Source of the DNA: Saccharopolyspora indica
Lineage (GTDB): Bacteria > Actinomycetota > Actinomycetes > Mycobacteriales > Pseudonocardiaceae
Assembly: GCF_027853965.1 (NCBI RefSeq)
Contig: NZ_JAQGLB010000006.1
Span: 248,001 to 312,000 of the forward strand
Direction of reading: 5' to 3'
DNA length: 64,000 bases
Below are positions 32,218 to 40,432 of the stretch, piece after piece; position 1 is the first letter of the stretch; every line of letters starts with the position of its first letter. Both the position numbers and the translations under genes were made by a program. The notes beneath the pieces are model-generated. The model worked only from the letters and a program-made list of their open reading frames with translations, had not been told where the DNA came from and ran no database searches.

Positions 32218-33205
32218 CGGCCACGGGAAGCTTGCTAGCCATCCCCTCGATCGATGTCGACCGGGTTCGGCACGCCGCCGAGCACCCCCGCCACCTCGAC
32301 CCCGCAACCATGGACACCTACGAGCGGTTGAACGCCGAGCTGTGGACGAAGTTCGCCGAGTCGCGATCCAAACGCGAAGTCCTCCCGGCAGCACGGCACC
32401 AGCTCGCCGCGCTCAACGCCAGCCTGAACGAAGCGCAGACCTCCGACGTGCGTCGCCGGTTGTGCGCCCTCGTCGGTGACCTGTTCCAGCTCTGCGGCGA
32501 AATCTTCTTCGACAGCGACAACTACGCAGACGCCGCACACTGCTACGCCGAAGCGGCCCATGTCAGCAAGGAAGCTCACGAGTTCGATCTCTGGGCGTGC
32601 GCGATGACCCGACACGCCTGCATCAACATCTACGAACGCCAGTATCGGCACGCCTCTCCGCTACTCGACGGTGCCGCGCAGCTCGCGGTCAGGGGAAACC
32701 CCACTCGCACCACCCGGTATTGGGTCTCCGCCGTCCAGGCGCAGACCTTCGCCGGACTCGGAAACCTGTCCGCCTGCCACGCGCGTTGGACAAGGCCGAG
32801 CAGGTCGCCAACGTCGACAACAAGGCCCCGGCCACCGGCTGGCTCCGCTTCGAGGGATCGCGACTGGAGGAGGAACGCGGAGCGTGCTTCGTGACGCTTC
32901 ACCGCCCAGAGCTGGCCGAGCCCGCACTCACCAAGGCACTGGGGCAAGCCACCTCGGCACGGCGCCGCGGAAGCGTACTCGTCGATCTCGCCACCGTCGG
33001 TGCCCAGCACGGCGACGTCGACCAGCTCGTCATGCGTGGCGCGGCGGCCGTGGACAGCGCCCGGCAGACGGCGTCGGTCGGCTACCTCGGCCGCAAGCTG
33101 ACAGACCTGCGGGAGAACTTGGTGCCGTTCCTCGACGATCGGCATGTGCGGCACCTGGAATCGCAGATCAAGGATGTTGTGACCGCATCTGGCCCAACAC
33201 CGTGA
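32214..33205 (+). pseudogene. TPR regulator (XRE-type C-terminal part), frameshifted
   Basis: The frame from GTG 32214 encodes an alpha-helical TPR-like region (YERLNAELWTKFAESRSKRE, LFQLCGEIFFDSDNYADAAHCYAEAA) until about 32785, and a second frame continues with LDKAEQVANVDNKAPATGWL ... LVDLATVGAQHGDVDQLV to 33205. An extra CG in the GCGCG run at 32781-32785 explains the break: removing two bases restores HALDKAEQ. The N-terminal helix-turn-helix normally found before such TPR parts is also missing. It is thus a doubly damaged regulator next to the peptide maturase genes. Confidence 0.75.
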
Positions 33206-33216
33206 GGAGAGGTTCA

Positions 33217-33591
33217 GTGTCAGACGAGAAGGGGCGCATCTTCCGCGAGGCGTGGATCGCGGGGGTGACCAAGCACTACCCCGGCGAGCCCAAGCCCGGC
33301 TACATCGCCCCGTGGGACGAAACGCCCGACTGGGAGCGCGCCAGCGCCGCAGCCGTGTACCAGCAGGTGCACGACTTCATCCATGCCACCGAGGGCAGCG
33401 CGGCCAAGCTCACCCGCGAGCAGAAGGGCCGTTTCGTCGCGCTGTGCTGGATCGGGCAGATCTTCAAACACTTCGACGATCCCAAGCCCGCCTACGTCGC
33501 GGACTGGGACGCCATGCCCGAATGGCAGAGGGAAACCGACGCCGACATCTTCGAGCGCATCGAGCGAGATGTGACGGCCCGTACGTCCTGA
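33217..33591 (+). CDS. Protein with tandem WD-P-W repeat, unknown function
   Basis: A 124-residue soluble protein made of two copies of one unit: residues 5-55 (KGRIFREAWIAGVTKHY ... KPGYIAPWDETPDWERAS) and 70-119 (KGRFVALCWIGQIFKHF ... KPAYVADWDAMPEWQRET). Each has K-P-x-Y-x-x-x-W-D-x-x-P-x-W followed by an acidic helix. The layout faintly recalls RyR-type small domains, but I cannot confirm this. GTG at 33217 has GAGGAGAGG 6 nt upstream and follows the TPR pseudogene by 11 bp, so it was its operon partner. Confidence 0.75.
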   Translation: MSDEKGRIFREAWIAGVTKHYPGEPKPGYIAPWDETPDWERASAAAVYQQVHDFIHATEGSAAKLTREQKGRFVALCWIGQIFKHFDDPKPAYVADWDAMPEWQRETDADIFERIERDVTARTS

Positions 33592-33614
33592 CGATCTGCA
33601 GCGGCGGCGGTGGC

Positions 33615-33638
33615 GCCCGCCCGGCGACTCGGGCGGGC
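33615..33638. terminator. Bidirectional hairpin
   Basis: GCCCGCCCG (33615-33623) pairs with CGGGCGGGC (33630-33638), between two converging genes. Confidence 0.65.
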
Positions 33639-33663
33639 TCCGCTTCATTCCAACCCGAGGCGG

Positions 33664-35037
33664 TCAGGGTTTCGGGGAGTCGGTGCCGGGGTGCGGGGTT
33701 TTCCAGCGACCTCGGGTGAAGTCCGGGAAGTCGACCGGGGCGCTGCCGTCCTCGATGGACTGGGCGCTGAGCGCGAACGGGGCGCTCCAAGTGGCCGAGT
33801 CGTAGACGTCGATGTCCGGGGGCAGGCCCAGGCGCATGGTCTGCGCGAGGCGGTAGAGCATCAGGTAGTCCATGCCGCCGTGGCCGCCCGGCCCGGGGCC
33901 GACCTCCTTCCACAGCCAGTGGTCGTACTCGGCGTGGTCGTCCCAGTTCCCCCACTCGTGCGGGGTGCCGGTCGGCTCCAGATAGATGCGCGGCGGGTAG
34001 TCCTCGAACACGCCTCTGGTGCCCTGCAACTGGTTCAGCCTGCTGTACGGGCGCCCGTTGGACACGTCGTGGACGAGGTGGATGACGCGGCCCTGCTCGG
34101 TCTGGATCAGGCTCATCGTCGCGTCGCCCTTGGCGTAGTTCTCCTGCCAGGCCGGGTCGTCCGGCGGCAGGTGCTCCTGCCGGTAGGCCGCCAGGCCGAG
34201 TGCCGGGGTGCTCATCGAGGTGATCCGCACCAGCCGGTCGCCGCGGTTGACGTCCAGGTAGGCCGCGACCGGGCCGAGGCCGTGGGTCGGGTACAGGTCT
34301 CCGTCGAGCTTGGTGTGCCAGGCGCGCCGCCACTGCCCCGCGTAGTAGGTCTTGGAGAACAGCAGTTCGCGCAGGTCGTGCAGGTAGGCGCCGGCGCCGT
34401 AGAGCAGGTCGCCGAACATGCCGTCGTGGGCCATGCGCAGGACGCGCAATTCGTTCTGGCCGTAGCAGCAGTTCTCCAGCTGGATGCAGTGCCGCCGCGT
34501 CTGCTCGGAGACGTCGACGAGCTCCCACAGCTCGTCGACCGTGACGCCCAACGGGCATTCCACGCCGACGTGCTTGCCGTTGCGCATGGCCGCCACGGCC
34601 ATCGGCGCGTGCCACTCCCACGGCGTGGCGATGTAGACGAAGTCCACGTCGTCCCTGGCCAGCAGGTTCTCGAAATCGTGCTCGCCGGCGCTGTACTTGG
34701 CCGGTTCCGGCCGCCCCAGGTCGACCACGGCGCGTGCCGCGCGCTCGACGGCTTCGGCGTTGGTGTCGCAGACGGCGGTGATCGCGACGCCGTCCAGTTC
34801 CAGGAACAGCGGCAGCATGCTCGCACCGCGGTTGCCGACGCCGATGATGCCGACGCGGACCGCTTCGTGCGCCTCGAACGGCACGCCCATCATGGTTTCG
34901 CCCTTGGCCGCGGGCCACGCGTTCTGCGCCGCTGCCGCGCCGGGAGCCAGCCCGGCGAGTCCGAATCCGGCGCCTGCTGCCGCGCCGGTGCGCAGCAGGG
35001 TCCGCCGGGACAGAGCACTGCGAGGAAGCTCGACCAT
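33664..35037 (-). CDS. GH109-like Gfo/Idh/MocA protein with Tat signal
   Basis: A 457-residue NAD-dependent enzyme resembling glycoside hydrolase family 109 (alpha-N-acetylgalactosaminidase type). A twin-arginine signal ([15 protein letters not shown]) and Ala-rich stretch precede a Rossmann domain ([27 protein letters not shown]), the substrate motif [13 protein letters not shown], and [20 protein letters not shown] with the histidine of the GH109 site. It is exported folded with cofactor. The ATG at 35037 is preceded by AGGAGG. A striking operator lies upstream. Sugar specificity is inferred from the family only. Confidence 0.88.
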   Translation of the reverse strand: MVELPRSALSRRTLLRTGAAAGAGFGLAGLAPGAAAAQNAWPAAKGETMMGVPFEAHEAVRVGIIGVGNRGASMLPLFLELDGVAITAVCDTNAEAVERAARAVVDLGRPEPAKYSAGEHDFENLLARDDVDFVYIATPWEWHAPMAVAAMRNGKHVGVECPLGVTVDELWELVDVSEQTRRHCIQLENCCYGQNELRVLRMAHDGMFGDLLYGAGAYLHDLRELLFSKTYYAGQWRRAWHTKLDGDLYPTHGLGPVAAYLDVNRGDRLVRITSMSTPALGLAAYRQEHLPPDDPAWQENYAKGDATMSLIQTEQGRVIHLVHDVSNGRPYSRLNQLQGTRGVFEDYPPRIYLEPTGTPHEWGNWDDHAEYDHWLWKEVGPGPGGHGGMDYLMLYRLAQTMRLGLPPDIDVYDSATWSAPFALSAQSIEDGSAPVDFPDFTRGRWKTPHPGTDSPKP

Positions 35038-35046
35038 CAGTCCTCC

Positions 35047-35082
35047 TGCGTGAAACTGCGTGTATTCACGTCAATTCACGCA
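35047..35082. promoter_or_regulatory. Four-half-site operator upstream of GH109 gene
   Basis: TGCGTG occurs at 35047 and 35057, and TTCACG at 35065 and 35075, so there are two direct repeats at 10-bp spacing on each arm of one dyad centred at 35064.5. The outer arms TGCGTGAA/TTCACGCA are perfect. It starts 9 bp upstream of the GH109 ATG. Likely bound by a DeoR, GntR or LacI-type sugar regulator, for example the DeoR protein at 35780. Confidence 0.7.
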
Positions 35083-35180
35083 CAATCGCACACCGATCAT
35101 CGGGCTGATACCGGCACGCGGAGGCTTCGCGGCTGATCCGTTCGGCGGCAGCCGCAGCTCCGGCCCGGTCACCGCTGAAA

Positions 35181-35214
35181 CGCGCTCCGCACCCCTCACC
35201 GGGTGCGGAGCGCG
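35181..35214. terminator. 14-bp-stem hairpin
   Basis: CGCGCTCCGCACCC (35181-35194) and GGGTGCGGAGCGCG (35201-35214) pair perfectly around CTCACC. It terminates the cupin gene reading left. Confidence 0.75.
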
Positions 35215-35260
35215 CTCGCAGCTCCTCGGGCCAGCGGCTGCGTGCGTTCGGCGCGCTCGC

Positions 35261-35629
35261 TCAGGCCTGCTTGGCGTAGTCGGTGGCTCCGTACCAGTCG
35301 ACGAGGACGACGTCCTCGTCACCGACGACCCACGCGTCGTGTCCCTGCGGCAGGGACGTGACCGACCCCGGCCCCGACTCGAACTCGCCGCCGTCGGACA
35401 TAGCGACGTGGAGCCGACCGGAGATCTGGTACTGGAAGTGCGGTGCCTCGCACCACTCGGTCCCCGCGACGGGCCGCACGTGACGGCTCCACTGCCACCC
35501 TGGGCGGAGGATCAGACGCCCCACAGTTCCGCCCGCCATGTTCAGCAGTTCCAGCCGCCCGTTCTCGAACTCCCGCACCTCGTCCGGCCGGTCGAAAGCC
35601 CGGTGCTCGACGACCTGCTCCGCGACCAT
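35261..35629 (-). CDS. Cupin domain protein
   Basis: A 122-residue single-domain cupin. GRLILRPGWQWSRHVRPV and EAPHFQYQISGRLHVAMSDG form cupin motif 1, and GPGSVTSLPQGHDAWVVGDE motif 2 with a late His for the metal site. It resembles small cupins described as sugar- or regulator-linked binding proteins. GAGGAGG lies 5 nt before the ATG at 35629. Divergent from the DeoR regulator and upstream of a strong hairpin, so it is a one-gene unit inside the carbohydrate block. Confidence 0.8.
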   Translation of the reverse strand: MVAEQVVEHRAFDRPDEVREFENGRLELLNMAGGTVGRLILRPGWQWSRHVRPVAGTEWCEAPHFQYQISGRLHVAMSDGGEFESGPGSVTSLPQGHDAWVVGDEDVVLVDWYGATDYAKQA

Positions 35630-35779
35630 CTCGGCCTCCTCGCCTCGACACGGCGAGTCTCCCGGGGACCCGGCTCCGCGAACCAGGGGCTTTCGACCCC
35701 GCGCCACGACGCGACGCCTGCGCGGACCGCGCCCGCCGCCGTAGTAGGTTGCCTGCGGACTTCGCGGAGGGGACGGGCA

Positions 35780-36562
35780 ATGAACCGGCACGAACGGCTG
35801 AGCAAACTGCTGGACATCGTCGGGCAGCGCGAACGCGCCGACGTCGAGGAGCTGGCCGCCGAGCTCGACGTCTCCGCCGCCACCATCCGCCGCGACCTCG
35901 ACCACCTGGCCGAGCAGCAGCTGCTGGCCCGCACCCGCGGCGGCGCGGTGGCCACCAGCATCGCCTACGACCTGCCGCTGCGGCACAAAGCCGCCCGGCA
36001 CGCACCCGAGAAGCAGCGGATCAGCGCGGCGGCCGCGCGCCTGGTGCAGCCCGGCATGGTGATCGGGCTCAACGGCGGTACGACGACCACCGAGGTCGCG
36101 CGCAGCCTGGCCACCCGGCCGGATCTCGGCGAGCACGGGGACCCGGGGATCACCGTGGTCACCAACGCGCTCAACATCGCCAACGAGCTGGTCGTGCGCC
36201 CGCACGTCAAGATCGTGGTCACCGGTGGCGTGGCGCGCCAGCAGTCGTTCGAGCTCACCGGCCCGCTGGCCACGCACATCCTCCGGGAGATCAGCCTGGA
36301 CCTGCTGTTCCTCGGCGTCGACGCGATCGACCCGGACAACGGCGCCTTCGCGCACCACGAGGGCGAGGCCAGCATCAACCGGCTGATGGCCTCCCGCGCG
36401 GCGCGGGTGGTCGTGGTCGCCGACAGCTCCAAGCTCAACCGCCGGGCGTTCGCCCAGATCTGCGCCACCGACGCCATCGACACGCTGATCACCAACACCG
36501 GGGTCGACGCCGAGGTGCGCGAAGCCTTCGAGGCGGCGGGAACGACCGTGCTGACTGCTTGA
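35780..36562 (+). CDS. DeoR/GlpR family sugar regulator
   Basis: A 260-residue repressor. The N-terminal DeoR helix-turn-helix (RHERLSKLLDIVGQRERADVEELAAEL, VSAATIRRDLDHLAE) is followed by the DeoR sensor domain with LNGGTTTTEVARSL (phosphosugar phosphate-binding loop), VVTNALNIANEL, VTGGVARQQSFELTGP and DLLFLGVDAID. It senses a sugar phosphate. It is adjacent to the sugar porter (downstream) and to the cupin and GH109 genes (upstream), and is the best candidate to govern all of them. ATG at 35780 after GGAGGGGACGGG. Confidence 0.92.
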   Translation: MNRHERLSKLLDIVGQRERADVEELAAELDVSAATIRRDLDHLAEQQLLARTRGGAVATSIAYDLPLRHKAARHAPEKQRISAAAARLVQPGMVIGLNGGTTTTEVARSLATRPDLGEHGDPGITVVTNALNIANELVVRPHVKIVVTGGVARQQSFELTGPLATHILREISLDLLFLGVDAIDPDNGAFAHHEGEASINRLMASRAARVVVVADSSKLNRRAFAQICATDAIDTLITNTGVDAEVREAFEAAGTTVLTA

Positions 36563-36582
36563 TTCTGATCGAATGGAGCATT

Positions 36583-36611
36583 GCTCGGACAAATTCGAGC
36601 ACCTTAAGCTC
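36583..36611. promoter_or_regulatory. Overlapping inverted repeats before the sugar porter leader
   Basis: GCTCG (36583-36587) with CGAGC (36596-36600), then GAGC (36597-36600) with GCTC (36608-36611). AT-rich centres. A possible DeoR operator or promoter region. Confidence 0.35.
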
Positions 36612-36651
36612 GCGCTGTTTCACCCACCGATGACTTTCGGAGGAACGCGCG

Positions 36652-36771
36652 ATGACATCCGCCTGCGCTGACGCATCGCCGCGCAGCCGTACCGCCGAGC
36701 CGCAGGGCACCACGCCTGACCGGCCGCGCGACCACGGCCGGCCCGTCGCGCCTCCTCGAAAAGGGTTCTAA
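36652..36771 (+). CDS. Small leader ORF (39 aa) before the sugar porter
   Basis: ATG at 36652 preceded by CGGAGGA 9 nt upstream opens a 39-residue frame starting MTSACADASPRSRTAEPQG and ending at TAA 36769-36771, 47 bp before the porter ATG. It is Pro/Arg-rich with no hydrophobic segment. The good ribosome-binding site suggests it is translated, perhaps as a leader peptide. It is also possible that it is chance. Confidence 0.35.
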   Translation: MTSACADASPRSRTAEPQGTTPDRPRDHGRPVAPPRKGF

Positions 36772-36818
36772 GGCACCACTTCTCGCGAAGCGGCACAGAC
36801 CGCACCTAGGAGGACGTC

Positions 36819-38201
36819 ATGTCCGGAGCCTCCCCCGCACTGGGCACCACCTCGCCCACGGCGCGCCGGATCGCCATCGCCGCGGCGACGATCGGCGTGA
36901 TCTACGGCTACGACATCGGCAACATCTCCGGTGCGCTGCTGTTCATCACCGAGGAGATGAAGCTCTCGCCCGCGCTGCAGGGCAGCGTGACCACCGTGCT
37001 GGTCGCAGGCAACATCGTCGGTGCGCTGCTCGCGGGCAAGCTGGCCACCGCCATCGGGCGGAAGGCGACCATGCTGCTCGTGGTCGCCGGGTACGCGGTG
37101 TTCGCCGTGTGGTCCGGGCTGGTCTCCGACATCCTGTGGCTGGACGTCTCGCGGTTCTTCCTCGGCATCAGCATCGGGTTGTCGCTGGTGGTGACGCCGA
37201 TCTTCCTGGCGGAGTCGGCACCGGCGGCGATCCGCGGCGCGCTGGTCGTCGGCTACCAGGTCGCCACCGTGACCGGCATCCTCATCGCCTACCTCGTGGA
37301 CTGGAGCCTGGCCGATTCCGGGAACTGGCGGCTGATGCTCGCGCTGTCGGCGGTGCCGTCGGTGCTGGTGCTGTTCCTGCTGGTGAAACTTCCCGACACC
37401 GCGCGCTGGTACGTCCTCAAAGGACGCCACGAGGAGGCGCGCCGCACCTTGCGGCTGGTCGACCCGGGCGCCGACGCCGACCGGGAGCTGGCCGAGATCC
37501 GCGCGGACATCGAGAGTCGGCACGGCGGCCGGCTGGCCGAGATGTTCCGCAAGCCCTACGCGACGGCCACCATGTTCGTGCTGGTCCTCGGCTTCCTGGT
37601 GCAGATCACCGGGATCAACGCGATCACCTACTACAGCCCGATCATCTTCAAGGAGATGGGTTTCCAGGGCAACGCCACGGTGATCGGGCTGCCCGCGATC
37701 GTGCAGGGCGCGGCGCTGCTGGCCACCATCGGCTCGCTGTTCATCGTGGACCGGGTGGGGCGCAGGCCGATCCTGCTGGGCGGGATCGCCACGATGGCCG
37801 GCTCCAGCCTGGCGATGATCCTGGTGTTCGCCACCGGTTCGCTGGACGGTGGCGGCTCGTGGTGGGGTTTCGCGGCGATCCTGGTGTTCACCGCCGGGTT
37901 CAACTTCGGCTTCGGCTCGCTGGTGTGGGTGTTCGCCTCGGAGAGCTTCCCGGCGCGGCTGCGCGCGCTGGGCGCTTCGCTGATGCTGACCGCCGACCTG
38001 GTGGCGAACCTGATCGTGGCGCAGTTCTTCCTGCCGATCATGGACGGCCTGGGCGGGGCCACCACGTTCGCCATCTTCCTCGCGCTGGCGGCGATCTCCT
38101 GGGTGTTCGTGCTCCGGTTCGCCCCGGAGACCAAGGGCCGTTCGCTGGAGAGCATCCGCACCTACTGGGAGAACGGCGCCCGCTGGCCCTCCGGGAGCTG
38201 A
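36819..38201 (+). CDS. MFS sugar porter (sugar:H+ symporter)
   Basis: A 460-residue twelve-helix transporter of the sugar porter family. Signatures: YGYDIGNISGALLFI in helix 1, GRKATMLLVVAGYAVF, RFFLGISIGLSLVVTPIFLAE (PESPR region replaced by LPDTARWYVLKGR), TGINAITYYSPIIF in helix 7 (the QxxGxNxxxYYxP sugar-binding motif starting VQIT), DRVGRRPILLGG and RFAPETKGRSLESI (PETKG). AGGAGG precedes the ATG by 6 nt. Likely induced by the neighbouring DeoR regulator. Xylose, arabinose, galactose or inositol are possible substrates. Confidence 0.93.
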   Translation: MSGASPALGTTSPTARRIAIAAATIGVIYGYDIGNISGALLFITEEMKLSPALQGSVTTVLVAGNIVGALLAGKLATAIGRKATMLLVVAGYAVFAVWSGLVSDILWLDVSRFFLGISIGLSLVVTPIFLAESAPAAIRGALVVGYQVATVTGILIAYLVDWSLADSGNWRLMLALSAVPSVLVLFLLVKLPDTARWYVLKGRHEEARRTLRLVDPGADADRELAEIRADIESRHGGRLAEMFRKPYATATMFVLVLGFLVQITGINAITYYSPIIFKEMGFQGNATVIGLPAIVQGAALLATIGSLFIVDRVGRRPILLGGIATMAGSSLAMILVFATGSLDGGGSWWGFAAILVFTAGFNFGFGSLVWVFASESFPARLRALGASLMLTADLVANLIVAQFFLPIMDGLGGATTFAIFLALAAISWVFVLRFAPETKGRSLESIRTYWENGARWPSGS

Positions 38202-38242
38202 TCGAGCGGCCGCCCCGCCGCGGGGCGGCCGCCGCGGGTTCC

Positions 38243-39004
38243 TCAGGCGGTGGCCCCGCCGTCGATCACCAGCTCGTGCCCGACGATGTGAGCCGAGTCG
38301 TCGGAAGCCAGCCACAGCACGGCGGCGGCGACCTCGGCCGGGGTGCTGACGCGCCCGGACGGCACCGATGCCGCGAACCGCGCATCACGCGCCGCGCGGT
38401 CCTCTCCCGGGCGGTAGGACATCGGGGTGTCGGTGCCGCCCGGGCTGACGACGTTGACGCGCACCCCGTCGGCGATGTGCTCGCGCGCCGCGGCGCGGCT
38501 CAGCACGCTGACCCCGGCCTTGCTGGCCGCGTACGCACCGACGCCGGGCAGTCGCTGCTGCACGCCGATGTTGGAGCCGATGTTGACCACGGCGCCGCCG
38601 CCGTGCTCGCGCATGTGCGCGATCTCGTGCTTCATCGACAGGAACACCCCGGTCAGGTTCACCGCCAGCACCTGAGACCAGGTCTCGACCGGCACGTCGG
38701 CCAGCGGGGCGGCCTCGCCGAGGATTCCGGCGGCGTTGCACGCCACGTGCAGGCCGCCGTGCCGCTCGACCACCGTGGCGACCATCCGCGCGGCCGACTC
38801 GGGATCGGACACGTCGGCCACGACGTGGTCGGCCCGGCCACCGGCGTCGGTGATCTCCCGCACCACCTCGGTCAGCGCGTCGGCGTTGCGCCCGCTGACC
38901 ACCACCAGCGCACCTTCCCGGGCGAACGCCGCGGCGGTGACGCGGGCGATGCCACCCGCTCCTCCGGTGACCAACACGACCTTGCCGTCGAACCGGGCGA
39001 CCAT
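38243..39004 (-). CDS. SDR family oxidoreductase
   Basis: A 253-residue classical short-chain dehydrogenase. VTGGAGGIARVTAAAF is the TGxxxGxG cofactor loop, NAAGILGEAAPL the NNAG-like strand, then Ser in NIGSNIGVQQ, and YAASKAG holds the catalytic Tyr and Lys; SPGGTDTPM follows. The ATG at 39004 has AGGAG 6 nt upstream. Regulated almost certainly by the adjacent TetR protein, since its promoter lies between two copies of the same 15-bp site. Confidence 0.92.
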   Translation of the reverse strand: MVARFDGKVVLVTGGAGGIARVTAAAFAREGALVVVSGRNADALTEVVREITDAGGRADHVVADVSDPESAARMVATVVERHGGLHVACNAAGILGEAAPLADVPVETWSQVLAVNLTGVFLSMKHEIAHMREHGGGAVVNIGSNIGVQQRLPGVGAYAASKAGVSVLSRAAAREHIADGVRVNVVSPGGTDTPMSYRPGEDRAARDARFAASVPSGRVSTPAEVAAAVLWLASDDSAHIVGHELVIDGGATA

Positions 39005-39022
39005 GAACAACTCCTGAATCTA

Positions 39023-39037
39023 GACCGATCGATCTCG
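39023..39037. promoter_or_regulatory. TetR operator, site 1
   Basis: GACCGATCGATCTCG, the exact inverse of the site at 39084-39098, 19 bp upstream of the SDR start codon. GATCGATC at its centre is itself palindromic. Confidence 0.75.
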
Positions 39038-39083
39038 TATCGGGGCAAAGCTCCCCGATGTCACGGCGAGACGCTAGCTCATT

Positions 39084-39098
39084 CGAGATCGATCGGTC
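39084..39098. promoter_or_regulatory. TetR operator, site 2
   Basis: CGAGATCGATCGGTC, a perfect inverted copy of site 1 with centres 61 bp apart, close to six helical turns. It lies just past the TetR gene stop. Confidence 0.75.
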
Positions 39099-39110
39099 AA
39101 ATATCGACTC

Positions 39111-39689
39111 TCAGCCCAGCAGAGCGCGCATCTGCGCGGCGGCGTCGCGGATCCGGTCGGCGTCCACCGGCGCGCGCCCCATCACCTGGATGCCCTGGAA
39201 GAACACCAGCAGCATCCGGGCGAGAGCGCGCGGCTCGCGGTCCGCGGGGAGATCACCTTCGGCGCGGGCGCGCGCCAGCGCCGAGGTCAGCGACGCTTCC
39301 AGGAACGACCAGCTCGACTCCACCAGCCGGTGCACCTCCGCGTCCCGGGCCGAGGACTCCACCGCCGCGTTCACGACCATGCAGCCGATCCGCTCGGCGG
39401 CCGCGGCGGCCTTCTCCGCGTACTGGTCGACGAGGCGGTGCACACCGGCCAGCGCGGGCCCCTCGGAGAGCACTTCGACGACGGATTCGTCGGTGATCCG
39501 AAGGTAGCGCTCCAGCGCCTTGAGGTAGAGCTGGTGCTTGTCGCCGAAGGTGGCGTAGATGCTCGCCCGCGCGACACCCAGGTGCGATACCAGTTCCGCG
39601 GTCGAAGTGGCCTCGTAGCCGCGTTCCCAGAACAGCTCCAGAGCGCGCTGCAGCGCCACCTCCGGATCGAACTCCTTGGTCCTGGCCAT
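39111..39689 (-). CDS. TetR/AcrR family regulator
   Basis: A 192-residue repressor. The HTH reads VALQRALELFWERGYEATSTAELVSHLGVARASIYATFGDKHQLYLKAL. The C-terminal domain has ERIGCMVVNAAVES and LLVFFQGIQVMGRA, characteristic of the AcuR/TetR_C_16-like group that often controls SDR or aldo-keto reductase genes. It reads into the SDR gene on the same strand. The two 15-bp inverted sites between them are the likely binding sites. ATG at 39689. Confidence 0.9.
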   Translation of the reverse strand: MARTKEFDPEVALQRALELFWERGYEATSTAELVSHLGVARASIYATFGDKHQLYLKALERYLRITDESVVEVLSEGPALAGVHRLVDQYAEKAAAAAERIGCMVVNAAVESSARDAEVHRLVESSWSFLEASLTSALARARAEGDLPADREPRALARMLLVFFQGIQVMGRAPVDADRIRDAAAQMRALLG

Positions 39690-39833
39690 GCCCGGACGGT
39701 ACCGCTTTCCAGACCACCCGATCAAATATCCGCCGCAGCCGCCGACTTGCACCACCGAACCGGAAGCGGACGCTGGGGCCCGGGATCGCACCGGCCGCCG
39801 ACCGGTGCTTGCCAGTGAGAGGGGTGATCGACG

Positions 39834-40379
39834 ATGACCGGAGAGCTGAGCGGGCGCCGGGTGGCCATCCTCGCCGCCGACGGCGTCGAGCAGGCCGAGC
39901 TGGACCAGCCGCGCGCGGCGCTGGAAGACGCCGGGGCGCGCGTGGAACTGCTCTCGACGCACGGCGGCGAGATCCAGGCGATGAACCACGACATCGACAA
40001 GGGCGACCGGTTCCCCGTCGAGCGCGAGGTCGCGGGCGCCGCCGTGGCGGACTACGACGCGCTGGTCCTGCCGGGCGGCACGATCAACCCGGACAAGCTG
40101 CGCCGCGATGCCGGGGCGGTGGCGTTCGTGCGGGACTTCGTCGGCTCCGGCAAGCCGGTCGGAGCGATCTGCCACGGCCCGTGGACGCTGGTGGAGGCCG
40201 ACGTGGTGCGCGGCCGCCGGCTCACCTCGTTCACCAGCATCCGCACCGACATCCGCAACGCGGGCGGCGAGGTGCTCGACGAGGAGGTGGTGGTCGACCG
40301 GAACCTGGTGACCAGCAGGCAACCGCGGGACCTGCCCGCCTTCAACGCGAAGCTGGTCGAGTCGATCGCGCGCACCTGA
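39834..40379 (+). CDS. DJ-1/PfpI family protein (type 1 glutamine amidotransferase-like)
   Basis: A 181-residue protein. It starts GRRVAILAADGVEQAEL, with the acidic residue of the active site (VEQAE), and carries YDALVLPGGTINPDKLRRD and VGAICHGPWTLVEA with the nucleophilic cysteine on the elbow followed by His. This group (PfpI/YhbO-like) acts as general stress proteases or deglycases. Normal length. GAGAGGGG precedes the ATG. Confidence 0.9.
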   Translation: MTGELSGRRVAILAADGVEQAELDQPRAALEDAGARVELLSTHGGEIQAMNHDIDKGDRFPVEREVAGAAVADYDALVLPGGTINPDKLRRDAGAVAFVRDFVGSGKPVGAICHGPWTLVEADVVRGRRLTSFTSIRTDIRNAGGEVLDEEVVVDRNLVTSRQPRDLPAFNAKLVESIART

Positions 40380-40432
40380 TCCGCTCGCCGTTCCCGGCAC
40401 CCGTCAGAATCGGGCGGTCGGGAGGAGAGCAC

